The notes beneath the pieces were generated by a model that was given only the letters and a program-made list of their open reading frames with translations, ran no database searches and had not been told where the DNA came from. A stretch of 64,000 nucleotides of DNA, from positions 161,806-225,805 of the forward strand of contig JAMYWO010000031.1 of the NCBI GenBank assembly GCA_024220525.1, written 5' to 3'. Position 1 is the first letter of the stretch, and each line of letters starts with the position of its first letter. Below are positions 1 through 11,149 of the stretch, one piece after another. The translations under genes and the position numbers were made by a program. The stretch comes from Cochliopodium minus. Taxonomy: Eukaryota > Discosea > Himatismenida > Cochliopodiidae.

Positions 1-8
1 TGAATTAC

Positions 9-60
9 CTTTCAAGAAAATATTGTGTTGAGAGAAACAAGAAGTTGAGTTTTGTTTCAT
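9..60 (-). CDS. Possible first exon of a gene leaving the window
   Basis: On the minus strand an ATG at 60 opens 17 codons (beginning MKQNSTSCFSQ) and meets a good donor (G|GTAATT) at 8. The donor looks like others in this window, but the exon is too short to identify and nothing else of the gene is visible. This is inference only. Confidence 0.22.
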
Positions 61-1101
61 TTTTGGAATTCTTTTTATATGAAAAGAAAAAATTAAAATA
101 AAAACTAAAATTTAGAAGAACAATATTTTATAAAAGATGATGGATACATTAATATTTTGTAAAATTATTAGTTTTTTATTTTTAAATAATTTTGTATTAT
201 TAATTATTCAGATAAAAAAGAAACATCAAAAAAATCTTCCACCATATCAAAATAAAAATTAATATAAAAGAGAAGTACCTATATTTGGTGGATCCTTTCA
301 TTAAAAATTATGATTAAAAAAAATTATATCGAAATGCATTTATTTTGTTGAATAGATTCAAAAGATGTTGATTATATTTGAGATATTTGAAAAGATGCCG
401 AATAATAAATACGATGATAATATATATTTATAAAAAAAAATGAAATAATTGAAATACTTTTATCACTCATATTTCTTTCTAATCAAAAACAATTCATAAT
501 TTATAAAAGGAGCTATTAAAAAAGAAATGGTTGTTGTATAAAAAAATAAAATGCTTTTTAGAGGCATTCATTATTTATAAGGGAATTCAAAAAATTTGTG
601 CATTTGTATGATTAGGATGAGATAGAAAAGGAAAATGTATTTTTACCTCAAACAACAAACCCTTTGATTTTTTTTTTTTTTTTGCAAGGATAAAGGGACA
701 AAAAAAACATTGAAAAAAAGAATTAAAGAGAAAATTTAAATGTTATGATTTTGGATTTTACTCCTTCTTTGTAAGGATAATCTATGAATTATTTAAATTT
801 CATGAAAGCAAATTCAAAAAAAAAAGATTATCCTAAGATTTTTCAATTCTTTTCATTTTGGAGATGATGAAACCATTAAAATGAGTATTCATTTATCAAA
901 AATATGAACACCACGCTTCATGTAATCTAAAAGAAAAATAGATGGACAAACAAATACAACCGAAATGATCTTATGGAAGCATGAAAGCAAATTTTAAATT
1001 TCTTAACAAGGTCAATATCGTGACATTTATCTCTAATTCAAAGTTTTGCTTTAAACAGTTTTATTAAATTTATCAAAAAAAAAAAATTTGAAAATTCCGA
1101 A
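61..1101. other. AT-rich intergenic stretch, nothing recognised
   Basis: About 1 kb of A/T-rich sequence with frequent stops in all frames. I see no exon with a recognisable motif, no RNA gene and no repeat shared with the rest of the window. Confidence 0.5.
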
Positions 1102-2529
1102 ATGAATAATCAGAAAGAAGTGAAATTATCAGATTCAATGTTGAGCATTCAAAATGATATAGGATTGGTGATCGAAAATAATAAAAAGAAGAAAAATAAA
1201 CCAATTATCTTCTATTGTCCAGAGATGAAGGAGATGGCAGAAGAAATCTTGGAGCTATCCAAAGATACCATCGAATTGGGATTGATTCAATGGAATCAAT
1301 TTGGTGATGGGTTTCCAAATTTGTTTATAGAATCAGTGGAGAAGGTAAATATACCTAAAAATGATTATAATTCAAAAAATTGGAATCAATATTCAATATA
1401 TCATAACAGCATAATCATAAAACAATTCAAATAATTAATTTTATACTGTAAATATATTCTCACTTCAAATAATTAAAACGAGAATGATAGTTTCTTAGGT
1501 TGAGAAATAAAAATTGATCAATTTTATTACAGATCATGTTTGAAGTCAAGAAAATTAATAAAAAGCAGATAATAATTTATCCCATTTGAAATTCTATTAT
1601 CAATCAACAACATAAATTTATAAATTCCAAAAAGAAAAATATAAGGTCATATATCGATTATAAATTTTCTTTGAATTAAATTTTATAAATATAAAAAAAA
1701 AATAAAAAAAAAAAGGTGAAAAAATCAAAACACGTGATTTTCTTGGCTTCTTTACACAGCCCAGAATCCATCTTCAAACAACTGGCGATAATTTACTCTT
1801 TGCCAAGATACCTTGCCCAGATGTTCTCTGTGGTGGTTCCCTATTTTCCCACTGGGACCATGGAAAGAATAGACGTTGAAGGACAAGTAAAAAATAAAAA
1901 TAAATAAAAATAAAATATTGTTAAAAATTCTGGTGATTTAAAATTATTTAAGTAAAAATTAAAAATTTGAATAAAATAAAAATAAAAATAAAATTAAATA
2001 AAAATTTGAATATAAATTTGAATATAAATTTGAATAGAAATAAAAATTTGAATAAAAATAAAAATAAAAAAAAATTAAATAATGAAAAATCAAAAAAAAA
2101 ACAAATATAAAAAAATAATTTTAATGATGAAAAAAAATTAAAAAATAAAAAATGATAATAAAAAATAAAAAAAAAAAATTTAAAATTTAACAATAAAATA
2201 ATAAAAGGTTGCAACTGCAGTGACAATGGTCCGAATTTTGAGCAACATTCCTCTTGTTAGAACAGGACCTGCGAAAATTCTCATTTACGATATTCATGCA
2301 TTGCAAGAAAGATTTTATTTTTCTGTAAAAAAAAATTTATTTATTTGCTTTTATTTTTATTTTCATTTTTATTAATATTTTTATTTTTATTTATAATGTT
2401 ATTTTTATTTTTATTTAAATTTTTTAATTTTTTTTTTTTTTTGATAGGATACTGTCATTCCTTTGTGTCTTTCTGCATCAACATTATTTAAACATGAAAT
2501 AAGAAATTTGGAAGATCAAGAAGACATTG
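1102..2529 (+). CDS. Ribose-phosphate pyrophosphokinase, 5' part only
   Basis: Makes PRPP from ribose-5-phosphate and ATP for nucleotide synthesis. Exons 1102-1344, 1716-1886, 2208-2324 and 2448-2529 read in phase. The product resembles the plant PRS3/PRS4-type enzymes: DGFPNLFI, then [17 protein letters not shown], then [17 protein letters not shown], then [15 protein letters not shown] and [13 protein letters not shown]. Several acceptors are preceded by A-runs rather than T-runs. The gene stops being visible after the exon 4 donor at 2530. The expected second half (the FPDDGA region, the PRPP loop with VDDLVQSGGT and the C-terminus) is not found. Next comes an (AAAAAT)n tract and a minus-strand exon of another gene, so the model is 3'-truncated by rearrangement or assembly. 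Family call is firm; completeness is not. Confidence 0.85.
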
Positions 2530-2576
2530 GTAATTCAAACAAATAAAAATAAAATAATAAATATGATATATTTAAT

Positions 2577-2638
2577 TAAAAATAAAAAATAAAAAATAAA
2601 AAATAAAAAATAAAAAATAAAAAATAAAAAATAAAAAA
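2577..2638. repeat. (AAAAAT)n microsatellite at a gene-fragment junction
   Basis: About ten near-perfect 6-bp units. The tract lies between the last visible exon of the plus-strand PRPP synthetase and the minus-strand COQ8 exon, where the two genes meet without either being finished. Confidence 0.85.
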
Positions 2639-2719
2639 TCTTTGAAATCAATAAACAAAAAAATAATTTTGAAAAAAATAATTTAAATAAAAAAAATAGT
2701 AAAAAAATTAATTTTTACC

Positions 2720-2880
2720 ATTGAAAAAAGGATCGTCTTTGAGCAAAGAACGGAAAGTCATTTGGTTTTGGGATTCAAGTAAATAGTTGCACTCCAAACT
2801 GAGCTCCTCTTTTGCCACGTTGAGGGATGTATCCAAGTACATTCCCTTTGGTATCAGATTCGTCCAGTTTAAAATGTTTC
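2720..2880 (-). CDS. COQ8: Single internal exon of a COQ8/ADCK3 (UbiB-family) atypical kinase
   Basis: A 161-nt exon with acceptor TTTTTAG at 2881-2883 and donor GTAAAA at 2718-2719. In its COQ8 frame it reads GNILNWTNLIPKGM, then ELSLECNY, then FRSLLKDDPFF. This aligns with human ADCK3 (ELALECDY, FRDLLKGHPFF), a region after the nucleotide-binding lobe of the ABC1 kinase fold that supports coenzyme Q synthesis in mitochondria. That frame needs an upstream exon ending in phase 1. The upstream minus-strand exon belongs to a PP2C gene and ends in phase 2, so it does not splice in frame. No other COQ8 exon is present. An overlapping open frame also exists but shows no family match. I treat this as an isolated exon or fragment. 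Confidence 0.75.
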
Positions 2881-2966
2881 CTAAAAATAATTAAATAAAA
2901 AAAAATAAAAAAAAAATAAAAAAATAAAAAAAAAATAAAAAAATAAAAAAAATAAAAAAAATTTAC

Positions 2967-5900
2967 CTCTTTTCGTCAATACTGTCAGACTTGTGATCAC
3001 GGGAAAGAGGGAAGGGACGGCTTTTACGACACATGATGGCACGAGAGTCTCCTGCGTTAGCAAGCCAAATACAGTTTGCTGTCAAGTAAACCACCAATGC
3101 AGCAGTGCCTTTTGATAAAAAAATAAAAAAATTAATTTAAAATATTTAATTATTTTGAAGAAAATTATTAAATATTTATTCATTTGAATATTAAATTCTT
3201 TTTTTATTTTTTTTTATTCTTTTTTTATTTTTTATTTTTGATTTTATTTGCTTTGTTTGTTTTTATTTTTGATTTTTTATTTCTTTTTTAATATTCATTT
3301 TTGATTTTATTTTTTAATTCATTTTATTATTTTAAATTCTTTTTTTATTTTTTTATTTTCTTTTACCATCCTCAAAATTCTTTTTTTCAATTTCTTCGTG
3401 CATAAGTTTGAAAGACTCCTTCAAGGCCTCCTCAACAGGCATGTTCTTATTCAAATTCTCTTCAAGAACAACGTGCAAATATCTTTTTTTTTAAAAAATA
3501 AATAAAAAAATAAAAAAATTCAGAAAATAAAAATAAATTAAATTTAAAAAATAATAAAAAAAAAATAAAAAAATTAATTTTTACGATGCAGCATATTCTG
3601 AAGAATAGAAACCAGCATGTCCGTCGAAAATTGCAAAGTAGTAGCCGTTGGAGTCGTTTCGGAAGCCCCTGATGATCGAGATGGTGTCTTGTTGATCCGG
3701 TCTCTTTCCAATCATCTCGCTCCATCCAATATCCAACTCATAAAGTGGGTTTGCTATTTGAGAATAAAGAAATAAAAATTTTGTAAAAAATGAAATGAAA
3801 AGGAAATAAAACAAAAAAGAAAAGAAAATAACAAAAAAATAATTATGAAAAATTTAAAAATAATAAAACGATAAAATAAATTAAAAAATTTTAAAATTTA
3901 TAAATAAACCGAAATGTTTACAAAGTTTGATGGCCTTTCTTTTTTTGGCGAGCTTGGCTCTTCTTTTTTCGAGACTGGTGGAAACAGTGGGAGGATCCAC
4001 CTTGATTTTTTCAACTTTGTCGTAGGGAATTTTGTTTCCCTGGTGGCTGACCCAGACAGTGTGGCCAACAGCAAACTTGGGGATTTCAACGAGTTGATTG
4101 TAAGCGATCTTCAACTGAGTGACGTTGGGAAGTTTTGTGATCTCGTTCGGAAGTTTGCTGATTTTATTTCCGCTAATGTCCACATCCACCAAATTGACAA
4201 GCTGGAAGATGTCGGGGCAAACCTCCTCAATCTCATTGTGACCCACGTCCAACTCCTTCAAAAGGATCAATTGGCAAAGAGTCTCATCGATCTTCTTCAA
4301 TTTATTTCCGCTCATGTGGATCTTAACTAGAGAGTCTTTGAGCTTCAAGATGTCCTTGGGAACCTCACAGATCTGATTGTTGGAAATCGACAAGGTGACG
4401 AGTTTGGGGATCTCGTAGACTACTTTGGGAATCTCCTTCAGATCAGTTCCACTAAGGTTGATCTCGTTCAAATTCTTGAGATTGCTGATTTCTTTGGGGA
4501 CTTCAGATTTGAGAGGATTGTACGACAAAAAGAGGTTGGTGAGCAATGTAAAGTTTCCTATCAAGGGGGAAATCTCCGAGATCTGATTGCAAGACAAGTT
4601 GAAGATTTTCAAGCTTGTGAGGGAGTAGATCTCTTCGGGAATCGACGTGATCGAGTTGTTGGAGAGTTCCAAACTCCACAAGTTAGTGAGTTTTCCGATG
4701 GCAGGACAGATTTGAGTGAGTTTGTTGGAATTTATGTTGAGTTTTGTGAGGGTGACGACTTCTCCTATTTCTTTTGGAATGTCTGTGAGACAATTTCTCG
4801 AAAGATTTATTTCTGTTATGGATGATAATCCATTTATTGTTCTTGGGAGTGCTAAGTTCAAAAAAAAAATTAGGTTTTAAAAATTTGGTTGAAAAAGATC
4901 GTTTTTTTTTGTTTTTTTTTTTTACTGTAAATTCCATTTTCGAAAAGATATAAATATTTCAATGATCTCATTCCTCCTATTTCATTTGGAAGAACTTCAA
5001 TTTGATTATTTGCTAAATCTAATTCAGTCAAACTAACAAGTTCTCCTAATAAAATGAGAAAAAAAAAATTTTAAAATAAATTTTAAAAAGAAATTAAAAA
5101 GAAATTTGGTGATTTAAAAAAAAATATTACCAAGTTCAGGAGGTAAATAAATAAAACCATTCTCTTCAGCTCTCAAAATAGTCAAATTAGTGAGATGTTT
5201 TATGGTTCTAGGAAGTTCAATGAGGTGATTTGAAGAGAGATGAAGCTCTCCAAGGTTGTTGAGCTGGCCAATCTCAGAAGGAAGAGTTTTAATGTTGTTT
5301 TTCTTCAACTTCAAGATTTTGAGGCAGCCAGAAAGGTTGCTGATTTCACCAGGGATGGATTTAAGTTGATTAAACTGTACATTTAGTTCTTTCAAGTTTG
5401 TCAAGGAAGATATTTCCGAGCAGATAGCAGAGCAGTCATTTCCAACTAGGTTTAGGTAGGACAACGCTGTGAGCTTTCCTATTTGAGGTGGGAAAAAGTT
5501 GAAGTGGTTGTGGGATAGATCGAGGATCTTCAGGTTTGTCAATTTTCCGATTGATTCTGGCAAATTTGATAATTTGTTGATTGATAATGAAAGATTTGTG
5601 AGACTAGATAATTCTCCTATACATTCTTTGTTTAACGAAGAAATTAATTTTGGAAATTTTAAAGGGTGGATTTGAAGATTTCTTTATTAATTCTTAGAGT
5701 ATTGTAATTCTAAATTTTAATAGATGGGTTCTTCAATTATATTTTCTTCATTAATGCAATTGAAATCTTTTTATTTATGATAATAGGTATTTATAAGAAT
5801 CTGATTAATTTAAATTTGAAATATAAGAGGTATTAGGGATAATATATTAGGATGAGAATTACAACTATGAGGGATTAGATAATTAGGAGATAATTAAAAA

Positions 5901-6381
5901 TAATTTGATCAAAAAAAAAGGATATATCCGTTTCAATAAATTAATATTCGAATATTTTAAAGAATATGAAGGAAAAGAAATTTTTTTTACCAGGAATATC
6001 TGTTAATAAATTCCATTGCAAGGATAATTCCTTTAAACCCTTCAAATGTGAGATTTCAGGGCATATTTGTATGATTTTGTTTTTTCCCAAATCCAAAACA
6101 GTTAATTCTGTCAATCTTCCTATTTCAGCAGGTAAGGTAGAAAGATAATTCCCAAAAATCCTCAAGGTTTTTAGTTTTTCTAATACACCTATTTCTGGTG
6201 ATATTTCATCCAACAAATTCTGACTCAAACTCAACCATTTCAAATTTATACATTTAAATACACCAGGAGGAATAATCATCAATTTCTTCGTTTTCAATTC
6301 TAATCTTTCCTCTATATCTTCCCATTCTTGAAAATGATATGGGTTCTTTTTGAGCTCTGATTTGTTCTTCTTTGGTCTCAT
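2967..6381 (-). CDS. Leucine-rich-repeat protein phosphatase 2C (PHLPP-like), 3' end missing
   Basis: Seven exons: 6381-5991, 5616-5131, 5045-4926, 4851-3910, 3753-3585, 3482-3367, 3108-2967. Residues from about 40 to 590 carry many LRRs of the IPxEIxxLxxLxxLxLSxNxL type. A Lys-rich link (about 600-645) follows, then a PPM/PP2C domain with RPDQQDT, FAIFDGHAG, GTAALVVYL, ANAGDSRAIM and PLSRDHK. These motifs correspond to the metal-binding first half of the phosphatase fold. The order LRR then PP2C is that of PHLPP and of the LRR-PP2C proteins known from Entamoeba, which point to Ser/Thr dephosphorylation guided by the LRRs. The second half of the catalytic domain (the usual GD and DN metal ligands) is absent: after DHKSDSIDEK the next minus-strand exon is from COQ8, in the wrong phase. 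About 788 residues are visible. Confidence 0.88.
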
Positions 6382-6967
6382 TATTAATTTATTTCTGTTT
6401 AATATTCTGCTTTTTCTTGTATTTGTTTGTATATATTTTCAATTCTTTTATATTTTTATGTTCCGTTCAAAAAAAAACTTTTTATATTCTTTATTCTTCT
6501 TCTCAAAGATACTATATTCCAATCAATATGTCAGAAATTATAGAATCTTTGAATTATATAAATTATATGCCAAAAATATATTTTCTTTTAAAAATTCAAA
6601 TGTATTTGTCCAATTACCTTGTTTAATTCTTGATATGTTATTTTAAAATTGGTGTAATTGGAATTATTATTTTTTTATTGTGAAAAATAAAAAAAAATCC
6701 AACAATCGAAATTTTATTTTAATTTTTTTATATTTATTTGATCTTTCAATTTTTGGACAAACATAAAAATGCCAAGAATGTGGTTAGAAAGGTTAAATTC
6801 TTCTTTATTCTGAAAAATCTTATAAATTTTAAATTTTTTGTTATTTTGTCAAAATTTGGAATGATATAAAAAAAACAAAAATATGATTGTTTCTTGAACC
6901 TAAAATCAATTTTTCTTTTGATATTTCTTTTAATATTTCAGTGATATGGAAATAAAAATAAAAAAAA
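6382..6967. other. Divergent intergenic region
   Basis: About 590 bases between two genes transcribed away from each other, so it must hold both promoters. It is T/A-rich. I see no defined motif, RNA gene or repeat. Confidence 0.6.
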
Positions 6968-9900
6968 ATGAGGAGATGGCAAATGAATACCAATTTTCTT
7001 CAAAATAGAATTATATTTTTGACAATTCTTCTTGTTGCATCTGTATTAACAACGATAAATTCAATACATTTTTTCTGGAATAGGTAATAAATCATAAAAT
7101 ATTCAAACACGTATACTATTTCAATGAAATTATCAAATCATAACCAAAAATAGAAGCAATAATTTGAAATTAATTTCATAATAATACTTGTATAAGAGAT
7201 GTATTGAAAGATTCTGGTAAAATAAATACATTGTGCAAAGAAAATGATAAGACATATTGCAATAGAACACTGAAAACATTCAATAAATTCATAATGTTTG
7301 TAACTGATGCATGGGCGATAAAATATGCGAAAGCAGTGATTCAACACTACAAAGATTCTTCTGTGATATACGAAATAGATGTTCCTGGACCGAAATATTC
7401 ACATGCGATATACACATCTTACCTCACAGGAAAAATGCACACAAATTATGCTGGAAAACCAATAAAAGGGGATAATCTTCTAGCATCCATGAAAAGGAGC
7501 AATCAAAACTTCAAATTGAGGTATATAGGACCCGAATGGAGTTATTTGGCGATAACAGGCAAAGAAAACTACCAAAAAAACTTTGAGAACATAATGATAG
7601 TAGAAGAACCATTGAACGTGCATTACAAACATGTCTACCCCTTTTTCTTTGAAGATGAAAAGAAGAAAAAAAATTTCAAGTTCATTTTAGACGAAATGGT
7701 GAAGACAGGAGAATCTTTGATCACTCACAGTGCAGTGTTCGACCACAGAAATCACGGTGAGAAGAAGTTTCTTGGTCCTAATGCTGTGGAGTTTCCAGGG
7801 ATAGAGGAAATGGCCCAAACTATGCAAGCAGATTTGATTTCTGTAAGAAAGTTTATTGACAAAAACCCCGATTATTTGTTGATTCTTTTAAGTGTAAAAA
7901 AAAATTTAATCCAAAAATTTTTAATAACAACTTATCCAATATATTACAAAATTTTGTTTGTCAACTTGACATCCACTAACAAAAGTTTTATCATTTGGAA
8001 CTATCTCTTTTTTTTATCTTATTTAAAAATAAATTAAATTTCATATAAAGGATCATGGTGTAGATTCTTATGGAGCAGATGGCTACAAAATGCACGGAGA
8101 CAGCAAAGACGGAAATCAACCCTTCATGCTCCTCTACAACCCCATCTTCAAAAACAGCGGAAACGCAAGAAAAAACATCGATGTAGTAGATGTTTGTGCC
8201 ACACTAGCATCCTACCTCACCTCCGTCGACATCCCTCAAAACTCCATCGGAGTTTCTCAACCTTTGTTCATGGGAAATCTTTGGGAAGTCAATTTGGATA
8301 CGTTGAGAATCTATAAGCAAAATTTGGTCCAGCTCTCTGAGTCTGCCTATGAAAAGGGTTACTATTTGGACTCTTCAAAGAAGAACCATTTCATGTCTAT
8401 CGAGGAAAGTGACAAAGTCTCTGACTCTGATCTTCAGGAATTCAAAAAATTTTTACAAAACACCAAAGACAAGATGTTTTCTTCCAATAAGGTTCCTAAT
8501 TATATTTTATTTTTTTTATTTTTTTAATCTTTTTATTTTAAATTTTTTTTTTTAGATTCCTTATATGGGCATCTTCTTTTCAATTTCTGTTTGCATTTAT
8601 CTTTTCATGTACTTGTTGATGAACTACGGCATTGGTTTGGAGTGGTACGCAGTCAACAACAAATACCTTTCTTTCGCTGCTCAAATTATGAGATGTTTGG
8701 TCGTTTATGGAATTGTGTTTTATCAAATTGGATATCTAAATTGGAGGTAATCCAAATTATTTTTTATTTTTTATTTTTTATTTTTTATTTTTTATTTTTT
8801 ATTTTTTATTTTTTATTTTTTATTTTTAGACAGTTTGTTGTTTATTTTTTATTTTTATTTTTTATTTTTTATTTTTTATTGTTTATTATATTTTTTTTAT
8901 TTATATTGTTAATATATTTTTTTATTTTTTACAGTTTGTTGTTTATTTTTATTTTATTTTTCATAAAAAATATTTTTACTATTAATATTTATTAAAAAAA
9001 TTTTTATTTTTAAATATTTATTACATTTGTTTTAGTTGTTTTATTTTTTTTCTTTATTTTTATTAGTTTTAAATTTTAATTTTTTTTTAAAATTTTGTTT
9101 CAGATGGTCGAAAGTTTTGAGATCGGGACTCCTCACAAGAATTTTCAGCCCCCTCCTCTCCATGATGATCACCCACTACTTCAACCGAGCCACTCCCTGC
9201 CTCATCAACGTCCCACCCAACGTAACAGACCCGCTCCCCAAAAGAGTAGACCTCTCCCTCTACCAAAACGAATCAATCAACTTTTTTTTTTTGTTTGTAG
9301 ACTGGATTTTCCCCGATTTTTTCAATTTGTTTCTTTCCATCCCCTTTTTAGACTTTTTTTCTTGTCCTCTCTTCATTTACCTCCTTTGGAAGATGTACAT
9401 GCTTCAGGGCACCCTTTTCTTCTTCATGAAGACTTCCAGTCATAACAGGGGCTCTCTTTATTTCACCAAAACTGATTTCATTTTGAGTTCCTTTTCCGTT
9501 CTTTCTTCTCAAATCTACACATACACCAGTAAAAAAATTGTTTTTTTAAATATTTTATTATTTTTATTTAATTTTATTTGATTGAAGAGTTCATTTTCAT
9601 TATTATTTTTATTTAATTTATTAGTTTGAAGAGTTTATTTTTTGAATTAATTTTTTGAATATTTTTTTAATTTACTATTTAGTTTATAAAATTTTTTAAA
9701 ATAGTTTATTCTCATTTTTATTATTTTTTTTTGAATATTTAAATCTTAATTTTTTTTAAAGGTGAAACAAAATCGTTTTTCTTTGGAGGATTTCACATTT
9801 TGACATTGACAGTGGCACTGATCAGCTTCTACCTGAGCCTCACCTACATCCTCCGAAAAACCTACTTCATGCAATTCCTCCCCCTCGCCCTCTGCGTCTT

Positions 9901-10766
9901 CCTCATCTTCAACAACGACACCACCAGAAAAATGGGCATGTTCGCCTTCATCATCCAGGTCATCATATTCCTCCTCCCTGCTTTCCAATTGATCAGAAAC
10001 AGAATGTTTTTACACATAGAAAATTCTTATAAAAAATATCAGAACGTTTCGATTCAAATGTCTTTGGAAGACAAAAACAAGTTTTTCTATGAGATGGCCA
10101 ATTCGCAGCAGTACGGCTCTTTTGCTTTCCAGCTCACCACTATTTATCTCATCAACCAGATGTTTTTCTCTCACATCGTTTTGTTGAAGGACAATGTCAA
10201 CTTTGACGTGCAGCCTCATGCTGGGAGAATTGGGATGTTGGATTGGGACAAACATCCTCTTTTCAATGCTTTTTTGATGACATTTCACAAAGTAAATTGT
10301 TTTATTTGACATTTTAATTTAATTTTAAATTTTTAATTTTTAAATATTTTCATGAATTTTATTTATTTCCAATTAAAACTATTTATTTTTTTTGATATTA
10401 TTTTTAAAAAGTTTTTATTCAATATTTTTTTTAATTTGCAAGTATGCTTTGTTCATGTTGGGAGCAGTTTTCCTATTTTGTCTTTCCACCTTAAGAACAG
10501 GCGAAACCTCCATCAAAATAAGCAACCAACAAAAAAAGAAGGACAAGCTCATTTTGGAGAACCACGTAATCTACACCATTTGTTTTTGCTTGTTTTTCAC
10601 TGCTTTTTGTTACTATTGCATGACCATTTCTGTCACAAAGAATCAAGCTAATACGGAGGCTATTTCTCACATTATGTTGTATTGTTCGATCGTTTTGGTT
10701 GTTTTGGTCCTTCATTTGGTCAAGGAAGCAATGAAAATTTTGGGGAAAAAGAAACAAATTTTGTGA
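6968..10766 (+). CDS. GPI ethanolamine-phosphate transferase-like membrane protein (PIG-O/PIG-G type)
   Basis: Seven exons (6968-7083, 7197-7893, 8051-8491, 8556-8746, 9104-9528, 9762-10291, 10443-10766) give 907 residues. An N-terminal signal anchor (FLTILLVASVLTTI) precedes a lumenal alkaline-phosphatase-fold domain with FVTDAW, HSAVFDHRNHG, LLSDHGVDSYG and MHG; about ten hydrophobic segments follow. This layout is that of the ER enzymes that add ethanolamine phosphate to GPI mannoses. Against PIG-O/PIG-G from memory, DALRxDF is DAWAIKY. The stretch PPTxT, which holds the usual nucleophilic Thr, is GPKYS, leaving a Ser as the only nearby hydroxyl of that kind. It could be a divergent transferase or an inactive relative. 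Family call firm, substrate not. Confidence 0.83.
8758..8828. repeat. (TTTTTA)n intronic microsatellite
   Basis: About twelve units of a 6-bp T-rich repeat inside intron 4 of the GPI-transferase-like gene. It is the same motif class as the A-rich tracts at 2577 and 48703, read on the other strand. Confidence 0.85.
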
Positions 10767-11149
10767 GAGGAAGTTTTCTCTTTTTTTTTTTGTTAATCTA
10801 TTTTGTTTGTGAATATATTTATTGAATAAATTTTAAAACGAAATTTCTTTTGAAATTAATCCAAACAAATAAGATCAAGATAAGAGATTAATCAAAATAT
10901 CAAAATTCATTGGATTAATTTCACCTCTTTGAATCAATTTTGATAAAAATTTTTTATTTTAAAATTTAATACCTTTTTTTTAACTTCACAATCCAAAAAT
11001 AAATAGTCAATACAACTCTATATTTTTTCAATTCAGTTTAAAATTCTTTAACATTCAAAAGAGGAGATTTATCTTTGAATTGCAAAAATAATTATTTTGA
11101 AAATAAAATAAAATTGTTTGTATTATCTCTTATAATTTTCACATATTGA
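10767..11149. other. Intergenic region upstream of the coiled-coil gene
   Basis: About 380 AT-rich bases between two plus-strand genes. No exon, RNA gene or shared repeat is visible. Confidence 0.55.

Noticed and set aside
2720-3108. A PP2C-COQ8 fusion protein on the minus strand.
   Set aside because: Splice phases do not match (2 versus 1). Joining the exons gives 36 unrelated residues and a stop.
3914-4330. A 138-codon plus-strand open frame.
   Set aside because: It is antisense to a long LRR exon and only mirrors the repeated Leu codons.
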